Of a DNA stretch of 16,324 bases, positions 9,846 through 15,414 are shown in pieces. The translations under genes and the position numbers were made by a program. Source of the DNA: an uncultured Oscillospiraceae bacterium (GTDB lineage: Bacteria > Bacillota > Clostridia > Oscillospirales > Oscillospiraceae). The stretch lies in assembly GCA_905205085.1 (NCBI GenBank), contig CAJLCG010000046.1:1-16324 (forward strand), given 5' to 3'. Positions within the stretch are counted from its first letter, which is position 1. Every line of letters starts with the position of its first letter. The notes beneath the pieces are model-generated. The model was not told the origin of the DNA. It saw nothing but the letters and a program-made list of their open reading frames with translations, and made no database searches.

Positions 9846-9889
9846 GCGGCCCGGATACGAAGACAGCGTCCGTATCCGGGCCGCCTTTT
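9846..9889 (+). terminator. Intrinsic terminator after the YczE-like gene
   Basis: GCGGCCCGGATACG (9846-9859) pairs perfectly with CGTATCCGGGCCGC (9871-9884), with a possible inner GAC/GTC pairing, followed by CTTTT. This is a 14-bp GC-rich stem with a short T tract 13 bases after the stop codon. Confidence 0.85.
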
Positions 9890-9905
9890 CACGGACTGGG
9901 AGCTG

Positions 9906-9914
9906 TGGTACAAT
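9906..9914 (+). promoter_or_regulatory. Candidate extended -10 promoter of the NIF3-insert-like gene
   Basis: TGG directly before TACAAT (9909-9914) forms an extended -10 element. Only a poor -35 match (TTTTCA, 9886-9891, spacer 17) is present, and it overlaps the end of the preceding terminator. A start near 9921 would give a leader of about 40 bases. Confidence 0.5.
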
Positions 9915-9960
9915 AGAGGACACATGTACCCAGTCGTGTCGAAGAGAAGGGGGAACAGCC

Positions 9961-10293
9961 ATGACCGAGTTTTCCTGCTGTAAACTGGAGATTTTTATTC
10001 TGGAAAGTCACTTGCCTGCTTTGCAGAAGGCCCTGCGGGAGGTGGATGCGGGACACATCGGCAGCTACGACAGCTGCCTGTCGTATAGCCCTGTGACCAG
10101 CTGCTGGCGGCCTTTGGCAGGAAGCCAACCCTATCTGGGACAGGAGAATGTACTGAGTACGGAGTCGGAGCTGAAGGTGGAGGTTACCTGCCTGCGGGAG
10201 AAACTGAAGGAGACCTTGGCGGCGGTGAAAGAGGTACATCCCTATGAGGAGCCGGTTATCAATGTGATCCCTCTGTATCAGGTTGGTATATAA
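9961..10293 (+). CDS. Stand-alone NIF3-insert (PII/CutA-like) domain protein
   Basis: This 110-residue protein matches the domain that is inserted in NIF3/YqfO-type proteins and also occurs alone. Diagnostic segments are GHIGSYDSC (31-39), WRPLAGSQPYLG (49-60) and HPYEEP (93-98). The fold is expected to be a ferredoxin-like, PII/CutA-type trimer-forming domain; no reaction is known for the stand-alone form. It is cytoplasmic, with no signal or membrane segment. The frame runs back to 9814 through the preceding terminator, but AGAAGGGGG just before the ATG at 9961 and the family length decide the start. It is followed 41 bp later by the exonuclease gene, with a GC hairpin between them; co-transcription is likely. 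Database entries for such proteins often carry unreliable names. Confidence 0.78.
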   Translation: MTEFSCCKLEIFILESHLPALQKALREVDAGHIGSYDSCLSYSPVTSCWRPLAGSQPYLGQENVLSTESELKVEVTCLREKLKETLAAVKEVHPYEEPVINVIPLYQVGI

Positions 10294-10297
10294 GAAA

Positions 10298-10315
10298 TGC
10301 CGCCCGAGGGCGGCA
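10298..10315. repeat. GC-rich hairpin between the NIF3-like and exonuclease genes
   Basis: TGCCGCC and GGCGGCA enclose a CGAG tetraloop. The plus strand then continues with A-rich sequence (AAAGAAAG), so it is not an intrinsic terminator in the direction of the genes. It may mark an RNA-processing or transcript-stabilising point, or only slow transcription. Confidence 0.45.
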
Positions 10316-10334
10316 AAGAAAGAAGGAAACACCT

Positions 10335-10922
10335 ATGACCGGACGGTATATTGCCTTTGACGTAGAGACGCCCAACTCTGCCAACAACCGCATGAGCGCC
10401 ATTGGCGTTACAGTAATAGAGCGGGGAGAGGTGGTGGAGCAGTACGACTATCTGGTCAACCCTGAGACCCGGTTTGCCTCTTTTAACGTGGCCCTCACAG
10501 GGATCACGCCGGAGATGGTAGCGGACAAGCCTACTTTTCCACAGCTTTGGCAGGAACTGGAGCCTCTTTTCAGCAGCGGGCTGCTGGTGGCTCACAATGC
10601 CCCCTTTGATATGTCCGTGCTGGCCAAGTGCCTGAGAGACTATGGCATTCGATGGCGACCTAGTGTACCCTATGCCTGTACTTGTCAGATGAGCCGCCGT
10701 CTGCTGCCCCAGCTGTCCAATCATAAATTAAACACCCTGTGTGATTTCCTGGGGCTGGAGCTGGACCACCACCGGGCGGGCAGTGACAGCCTGGCCTGTG
10801 GGGAAATCCTGTTGCACCACCTGCGCTCCGGAGCGAACATGGGCCCCTTTATTCGCACATACGACCTCGTTCAAATCCGCACGGTCCCAACGGTCAGACG
10901 TGGGTGGGGGTTACGCCGATAG
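10335..10922 (+). CDS. DnaQ-like 3'-5' exonuclease (DEDDh family)
   Basis: This 195-residue protein is a stand-alone exonuclease related to the proofreading subunit of DNA polymerase III and the PolC exonuclease domain. All five catalytic residues of the DEDDh set are visible: Asp9 and Glu11 in FDVET, Asp92 in HNAPFD, and His146 and Asp151 in HRAGSD. Typical helper segments LTGITPEMV (54-62) and NHKLNTLCDFLGL (129-141) are also present. It may act in DNA repair or nucleic-acid turnover; the substrate cannot be told from sequence. AGAAGGA lies seven bases before the ATG. The last 12 bases overlap the end of the convergent MATE gene, so no terminator separates the two. The C-terminal tail beyond about residue 165 is outside the catalytic core and rich in arginine at its end. 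Confidence 0.9.
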   Translation: MTGRYIAFDVETPNSANNRMSAIGVTVIERGEVVEQYDYLVNPETRFASFNVALTGITPEMVADKPTFPQLWQELEPLFSSGLLVAHNAPFDMSVLAKCLRDYGIRWRPSVPYACTCQMSRRLLPQLSNHKLNTLCDFLGLELDHHRAGSDSLACGEILLHHLRSGANMGPFIRTYDLVQIRTVPTVRRGWGLRR

Positions 10923-12302
10923 GGATTTGTAGGTGGAGCGGATCATCAGCGCGGCAATTAAAAAGGTTAAGACGTCGGAAACAGGCATGGAGTAAAGTAC
11001 ACCATCCAGACCGAAGAAGACGGGCAGCAGCAGCGCAAAGCCGACTCCGAAGACCACCTCGCGTACCGTGGACAGCACCGTGGAAGCCAGGGCTTTACCC
11101 AGGGACTGAAGATAGATAAAGGTGCCTTTATTGACACAAGCCAGAATCATCATGCACAGATAGATGCGGAAGGACTTGATGGCAAAGGACGTGTAGTAGG
11201 TGCTTTCATTGGCTGCACCGAAGATGGAGATAAGCTGGACCGGGAAGAGCTCCACAATCAGCAGGGCGATGGCACCTACGGCTGCCTCCGCGATCAGCAG
11301 GTGGGTAAACAAACTCTTGGCTCGGTCCTTCCGCCCAGCTCCTATGTTGAAGCCTACAACAGGAATGCACCCCGCGGCCATGCCCACAGCAATGGAGATC
11401 ACGATCTGGAAGAACTTCATCACGATTCCTACCACTGCCATAGGGATCTGTGCGTACTCAGTCTGGCCAAAGATAGGGTCCAAAGCGCCGTACTGACGGA
11501 TCATGTTATTGATGGCCGCCATAGCAGCGACCAGAGAGATCTGGGACAAGAGGCTGCAAAGACCCAGAGGAAGAAATTTCCCAATCAGGGTCCCGCGCAG
11601 GGTAAAGCTGGATTTGGTCAGCTGAACAGCGCGCATATGGCACAGATACCAGATGGAAAGTGCTGCGGTCAGAATCTGTCCCAGTACAGTGGCAACTGCC
11701 GCACCCATCATGCCCCATTGAAACAGGAAAATGAAGACCGGGTCCAGAATAATGTTGACTACCGCGCCGGCCAGGGTGGAAACCATAGCAAACTTAGGGC
11801 TTCCGTCGGAGCGGATGATAGGATTCATGGCCTGCCCAAACATGTAAAAGGGAATGCCCAGGGTGATGTAGAAAAAGTATTCCTTGGAGAGCAAAAAGGT
11901 CTCCTCGTTGACTCGGCCGCCGAACATGGTCAAGATGGGTTCCTGAAACACAAGATAGACTGCGGTAAGAAGAATGCTGGCGCCCAGGCAGAGCACAACG
12001 GCGTTGCCGATGCTGCGGTGGGCATTTTCTTTTTCGTTTGCTCCCAGACAGATGCTGACAAAGGCGCAGCAGCCGTCGCCGATCAGCACAGCTATAGCCA
12101 GAGCCACTACGGTCAGCGGAAAGACCACGGTGTTGGCGGCATTTCCGTAGGAACCCAAATAGGTGGCGTTGGCAATGAAAATCTGGTCTACAATGTTGTA
12201 AAGTGCCGCCACCAAAAGAGATATGATGCAGGGCACGGCATATTTGCCCATGAGCTTTCCAACCGGCTCTGTCTCAAGAAAAGCGTTTGATTTCTGACCC
12301 AT
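10911..12302 (-). CDS. MATE family efflux transporter
   Basis: This 463-residue membrane protein belongs to the MATE branch that exports drugs or metabolites in exchange for Na+ or H+. It has twelve predicted hydrophobic helices in two repeats. Recognisable segments are YNIVDQIFIANA (35-46), GDGCCAFVSICLGANE (75-90), GQAMNPIIRSDGSPKFAM in the first half, and the second-half start VVGFNIGAGRKDRAKS, all typical of the clostridial MATE group. The substrate is not predictable. The frame extends to a TTG at 12317, but GGAGG at 12315-12311, eight bases before the ATG at 12302, decides the start. An attenuator-like hairpin with a seven-base U tract touches this ribosome binding site, so expression is probably controlled by transcription termination in the leader. 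It follows the 80-residue gene on the same strand. Confidence 0.92.
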   Translation of the reverse strand: MGQKSNAFLETEPVGKLMGKYAVPCIISLLVAALYNIVDQIFIANATYLGSYGNAANTVVFPLTVVALAIAVLIGDGCCAFVSICLGANEKENAHRSIGNAVVLCLGASILLTAVYLVFQEPILTMFGGRVNEETFLLSKEYFFYITLGIPFYMFGQAMNPIIRSDGSPKFAMVSTLAGAVVNIILDPVFIFLFQWGMMGAAVATVLGQILTAALSIWYLCHMRAVQLTKSSFTLRGTLIGKFLPLGLCSLLSQISLVAAMAAINNMIRQYGALDPIFGQTEYAQIPMAVVGIVMKFFQIVISIAVGMAAGCIPVVGFNIGAGRKDRAKSLFTHLLIAEAAVGAIALLIVELFPVQLISIFGAANESTYYTSFAIKSFRIYLCMMILACVNKGTFIYLQSLGKALASTVLSTVREVVFGVGFALLLPVFFGLDGVLYSMPVSDVLTFLIAALMIRSTYKSLSA

Positions 12303-12315
12303 GTTTGATTCCTCC

Positions 12316-12365
12316 AAAAAAAGCGTGCAGCCAAGCTGGATTTATGCCATAGGCTACACGCTTTG
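12316..12365 (-). promoter_or_regulatory. Attenuator-like RNA hairpin A before the MATE gene
   Basis: Minus-strand RNA forms a 12-13 bp stem (left arm 12363-12352, right arm 12332-12321) with one G-U pair, an internal loop, and a short inner stem UGG/CCA closing the loop CAUAAAU (12346-12340). Seven U bases (12322-12316) follow, ending directly at the GGAGG of the MATE gene. It starts eight bases after the stop codon of the 80-residue gene, so it can act as that gene's terminator and as the MATE attenuator. Confidence 0.75.
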
Positions 12366-12372
12366 ATTTATT

Positions 12373-12615
12373 TTATTGTTCCAAATAGTCCCCAACGGGG
12401 GAGTTATTATACTGCTTAATGATTTTTAGCAAGATGGAGCCGTCTGGCTGTACAGTCTCAGAGATGATTTTATACGGAATACAGTTTCGTTCCAAATGGC
12501 GCTTGTAGTTGTTTACCTCTTCCTGAACTGCCTTGGCGGCATGATCCCGGTCTGCATCCTCTCTTTGGAAAAAATGCAAGGTCTGGCAAAGACATGCGGC
12601 TCTGATTCGTTTCAT
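12373..12615 (-). CDS. Unrecognised 80-residue protein upstream of the MATE gene
   Basis: I do not recognise this family. The protein is soluble and charged, beginning MKRIRAACLCQTLHFF, followed by an acidic-basic stretch that should form helices (about 17-45) and then a probable beta hairpin (KIISETVQPDGSILLKIIKQY, about 49-69, in two strands with PDG as the turn). There are two cysteines (8 and 10) but no metal-binding pattern, signal or membrane helix. It is very probably real: AGGAGG (12627-12622) lies six bases before the ATG, a good promoter stands just upstream, and the gene is placed between two related leader hairpins. Its position immediately ahead of MATE suggests a link to that transporter or its control. 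An RNA-binding regulator of the two hairpins is possible but purely a guess. Confidence 0.7.
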   Translation of the reverse strand: MKRIRAACLCQTLHFFQREDADRDHAAKAVQEEVNNYKRHLERNCIPYKIISETVQPDGSILLKIIKQYNNSPVGDYLEQ

Positions 12616-12640
12616 AACAGGCCTCCTATTTGAAGATAAA

Positions 12641-12690
12641 AAGAAAACGTGCAGCCAGCAACCGGATTTACGCCGATCTAGCTACACGTT
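12641..12690 (-). promoter_or_regulatory. Attenuator-like RNA hairpin B before the 80-residue gene
   Basis: Minus-strand RNA forms a 13-bp stem (12690-12678 with 12658-12646) including two G-U pairs, an internal loop, and an inner UCGG/CCGG stem closing the loop CGUAAAU. It is followed by UUUUCUUUUU. It shares loop, inner stem and the outer-arm core (CGUGUAGC with GCUGCACG) with hairpin A. On the plus strand the G-U pairs become A-C mismatches, so the minus-strand RNA is the functional form. Confidence 0.75.
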
Positions 12691-12698
12691 GTAAAAGT

Positions 12699-12727
12699 AT
12701 TATATCGAAAATTTTCTCTGATTTCAA
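12699..12727 (-). promoter_or_regulatory. Sigma-A promoter of the 80-residue gene and MATE gene
   Basis: Minus strand: TTGAAA (12727-12722, five of six) and a perfect TATAAT (12704-12699) with the ideal 17-base spacer. The predicted start near 12692 lies at the first bases of hairpin B, so the transcript begins with the attenuator. The MATE gene has no separate promoter I can see and is probably read from here. Confidence 0.8.
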
Positions 12728-12799
12728 AGGTGGTTTTGAACAAAAAATTGAAAAAGCGGGGAGGGGGGACGAACGATATCGGATTTGGAAAGCGTGGAG

Positions 12800-13585
12800 T
12801 TATTGGGAGGTTTCTTCTGTGCGGAAGCGGCCCCGGCGATATTCCGGACACTGATACCGGCGCTTGCCCTGGCTGGCGCGGCCGTATTCGATGGCCTGGA
12901 CGGGGCAGCCATTGATGCAGGCCATGCAGTGGGTGCACTCCTTGCCCCAAACGGGACGGCCTTTCACGATGGAAATAGAGCCAAGAGGACAGTTGCGCTC
13001 ACATTTGCCGCAGGAGGTGCAGGCCTCCGATACGGAAAACGGAGACGATTTGACACAGAAGCGGTAGAAGAAGGTGTTGACGATCCCGGATTTCAGACGG
13101 CCCGATACCCCCGGTTTCTGGTCAGGAAAGTTCTCGCCTGCCCGGATGGAGAGAATGGCCTTGCCCAGGGCAAAGCGAGAGGCGTCTACCAGCTTTTTGG
13201 ACAGCTCTGGGTCGGGGATGGAGAACATAGCGGTGTAGTTTTCCGGCATCACCACAGAGAAGGTGCCGTGGTAACGCAGACCAATGGCCTGACAGAGAGC
13301 CTGGTTGTACGGGCCGGCATTTCCGGTGTCTCCGGCGCAGGTCATCACAAAGTAGGCATCCCGGCTGCCGGAGAAAAAACCGGAGCGAAGAGCCGCTTCA
13401 AACACTTTAGGAATCCGCCAGCTATAGGTGGGAGACACAAAAATCCAGGGTTTGGTGGAGGCCAGCTCCAGTGCGATGCCGTTCCGGATAAAGTGAAAGG
13501 TATCCAGAAGTTCATCCTCCAGCTTATCGGCCAGCATTTTGGCGCAGTAGCGGCTGTTTCCGGTGCCGCTGAAATAGACGATCAT
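12800..13585 (-). CDS. EFR1-type flavodoxin/ferredoxin fusion protein
   Basis: This 261-residue protein combines an N-terminal flavodoxin-like domain with a C-terminal two-cluster ferredoxin domain. The FMN phosphate-binding loop is FSGTGNSRY (5-13) and a second flavin loop is SPTYSWRIPK (51-60). The two [4Fe-4S] motifs are CTSCGKCERNCP (cysteines 189, 192, 195, 199) and CTHCMACINGCP (217, 220, 223, 227); all eight ligands are intact. It is a soluble electron carrier or oxidoreductase of a type common in anaerobic Firmicutes; the partner is unknown. GAGGTG, eight bases before the ATG, supports the start. A weak TATACT at 13623-13618 may be its -10. It lies on the same strand as the 80-residue and MATE genes, with no clear terminator in between, but those have their own promoter. 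Confidence 0.9.
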   Translation of the reverse strand: MIVYFSGTGNSRYCAKMLADKLEDELLDTFHFIRNGIALELASTKPWIFVSPTYSWRIPKVFEAALRSGFFSGSRDAYFVMTCAGDTGNAGPYNQALCQAIGLRYHGTFSVVMPENYTAMFSIPDPELSKKLVDASRFALGKAILSIRAGENFPDQKPGVSGRLKSGIVNTFFYRFCVKSSPFSVSEACTSCGKCERNCPLGSISIVKGRPVWGKECTHCMACINGCPVQAIEYGRASQGKRRYQCPEYRRGRFRTEETSQ

Positions 13586-13656
13586 AGTGTGTTCACCTCG
13601 ATGAGCGTGTTGTTTACAGTATAGCAGATTTCCTGGCGGCAGGGAATAGAAATCAG

Positions 13657-13672
13657 AAAGGAAGCTTCCTTT
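13657..13672. repeat. 16-bp perfect palindrome upstream of the EFR1-type gene
   Basis: AAAGGAAG followed directly by CTTCCTTT. It lies between the mgl terminator and the tentative -10 (13618-13623) of the EFR1-type gene, upstream of where the -35 should be. It has no loop, so it fits a dimeric regulator site better than an RNA hairpin, but it may be chance. Confidence 0.35.
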
Positions 13673-13680
13673 AAGTGGAA

Positions 13681-13719
13681 AGAAAAAGGACGGCCTGAGA
13701 CCAAGTCTCAGGCCGTCCT
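13681..13719 (-). terminator. Intrinsic terminator of the mgl operon
   Basis: A 15-bp perfect stem (AGGACGGCCTGAGAC at 13687-13701 with its complement at 13705-13719), a three-base loop and, on the minus strand, TTTTTCTTT following it. It begins 21 bases after the mglC stop codon. Confidence 0.93.
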
Positions 13720-13740
13720 GATTGGTTTTATGAGGAAGGA

Positions 13741-15399
13741 TTACTTCTTCTGCACGTACTTCAAGCAGTCCAGGGTCACGGCCACCAGAATGATGATGCC
13801 GGAGAAGACGAACTGCAGGTTGGTGTCGATACCCAGAATGGTCAGGGAGTAGGTCAGAGCGGTGAAGATGAACACGCCCACGACCACGCCGGAAATCTTA
13901 CCGATACCGCCGGTGAAGGAGATGCCGCCCACCACGCAGGCAGCGATGGCGTCCATTTCCCAGCCCTGGCCGTAAGCGGCGGAGCCGGAACCCACCATGC
14001 GGATACACTCCAGCCAAGAGCCGAAGCCATACAGGATACCAGCCATCACGAAGGCACCCACGGTGACCAGGAACACGGAGATACCGGACACGGAAGCGGC
14101 CTCGGGGTTGCCGCCCACGGCGTACAGGTTCTTACCGAAGGTGGTCTTGTTCCAGATGAACCACACAATGATGATGGCAGCCACAGCCCACAGAATGATG
14201 GTGGGGAACTTGCCGATGCGGGGGATGATCATGCTGGGAATGCTGGGATCAATGGCACCGAAGGAGACGCCCTTGGTGGAGTAGGTGACCAGACCAAAGA
14301 TGACCAGCATGTTGGCCATGGTAGAGATGAAGGGGTGCATCTTGAACTTAGCGGTGAAGAAGCCCGCGATGGTGGTAAAGATGGTGCACAGCACGATACA
14401 AACCACCAGAGCCAGGAGAATGCGGGCCACCACGGGCAGGCCGGTAAAGTCAAAGATATGACCGAACACAGAGCCGGTGTTGATGCCCTGGTGCATGATG
14501 ATGGTGGCGGCCGTCATGCCCATACCGACCATACGGCCGATGGACAGGTCGGTGCCGGCCAGCAGGATCAGGCCGGCCACGCCGAGAGCCAGGAACATTC
14601 TGGGGGAGGCCTGCTGGAGAATGTTCAGCACGTTGTTCATCGTCAGCAGCTGGGTGTTCTTGACGATGGGGGTGATGATACAAAGGGCGATGAAGATGAC
14701 GATGATGGCCAGATACAGACCATTTTTCAGGAAGAAGTCCCGTTTGTTGAAGGTGTACTTGTAGTTCTCCCACTTCTGGGCCATGGTCTCGCCGAAGGTG
14801 AACTTGGACATGCGCAGCATATCGATCAGGTGATACTTGTAATCGAAAGCGGCATGCTGCCGGTCCTTGACCGCCTGCAGATCCTTGGCCAGGCTCATCT
14901 TGGCATCGAAGAGACGGTTCTTGTGGACGTACTTCTCGTCCTTGATCTCGTGCTGATCGGTGAGCTTGGACAGAGTAGCCTGATGCTCCTTATTGAGCTC
15001 GGCCACGGTGGTCTGATACTTCTCCTGAGCGGCAACCTTTTCGTTGCGGCAGCTGGCCAGCAGAGGCTGGTAATACTCCGCGTCGTAGTGGGCCTTCAGG
15101 TAGCTCTCCGCGTCGGAAATCAGCTTGGAGATCTCGGCCTTGTTCTTGGACTCCACCGCCTTGGCTGCCTCCAGCTCCTTCTTGAGCTGAGCGGCGCGGG
15201 CTTCCTTCTCCTGGGCGGTGTAAATGCGGTCCCGCTTCAGGTTGTCCAGTGAGCTCTGGATGTCGATCACACGGTCGGTGCCGTCTACCCGCAGAGCATC
15301 AATTTTATCTTGGATACCACCGACATATTCGTCGATGGGCTGGCGCAGCTTCAATTCCTGCTCCGCCGTAAGGATTTTATTTTCCATTGTTGTTGCCAT
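13741..15399 (-). CDS. mglC: Galactose/methyl-galactoside ABC transporter permease MglC with long N-terminal extension
   Basis: This 552-residue protein is the membrane permease of an Mgl-type sugar importer. Residues from about 222 on match the classical MglC (about 336 residues): hydrophobic helices from about 227 to the end, the AGTDLSIGRMVGM segment (281-293), and the cytoplasmic loop GGNPEAASVSGI (429-440) that contacts the ATPase. Residues 1 to about 200 are extra: highly charged, rich in Lys, Glu, Ala and Gln with heptad-like spacing, probably coiled coil, and with no signal or membrane segment. The frame reaches a TTG at 15405; the ATG at 15399, nine bases after GGGAG, is preferred. 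It lies 15 bp after mglA and ends the operon. The extension reads smoothly into the permease with no frameshift sign. Confidence 0.9.
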   Translation of the reverse strand: MATTMENKILTAEQELKLRQPIDEYVGGIQDKIDALRVDGTDRVIDIQSSLDNLKRDRIYTAQEKEARAAQLKKELEAAKAVESKNKAEISKLISDAESYLKAHYDAEYYQPLLASCRNEKVAAQEKYQTTVAELNKEHQATLSKLTDQHEIKDEKYVHKNRLFDAKMSLAKDLQAVKDRQHAAFDYKYHLIDMLRMSKFTFGETMAQKWENYKYTFNKRDFFLKNGLYLAIIVIFIALCIITPIVKNTQLLTMNNVLNILQQASPRMFLALGVAGLILLAGTDLSIGRMVGMGMTAATIIMHQGINTGSVFGHIFDFTGLPVVARILLALVVCIVLCTIFTTIAGFFTAKFKMHPFISTMANMLVIFGLVTYSTKGVSFGAIDPSIPSMIIPRIGKFPTIILWAVAAIIIVWFIWNKTTFGKNLYAVGGNPEAASVSGISVFLVTVGAFVMAGILYGFGSWLECIRMVGSGSAAYGQGWEMDAIAACVVGGISFTGGIGKISGVVVGVFIFTALTYSLTILGIDTNLQFVFSGIIILVAVTLDCLKYVQKK

Positions 15400-15414
15400 A
15401 TGCAATATCTCCCG

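Noticed and set aside
10869..10878. GTTCAAATCC, resembling a tRNA T-loop
   Set aside because: The flanking bases do not form the five-base T stem and no acceptor, D or anticodon arms are found; it lies within the exonuclease coding sequence.
12678..12695. CTAGCTACAC near A-rich sequence, recalling the loop of a preQ1-I riboswitch
   Set aside because: It is on the plus strand, without the AGAGG/CCUCU stem, and is explained as one arm of hairpin B on the minus strand.
12303..12700. Hairpins A and B as a mobile repeat or insertion-element ends
   Set aside because: Each copy is itself an inverted repeat with U tract and Shine-Dalgarno in gene orientation; there are no target-site duplications and the enclosed frame does not resemble a transposase.
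14335..15252. Plus-strand open frame opposite mglC, including its extension
   Set aside because: Antisense shadow; the minus strand continues in one frame into a recognised permease and has the proper ribosome binding site.
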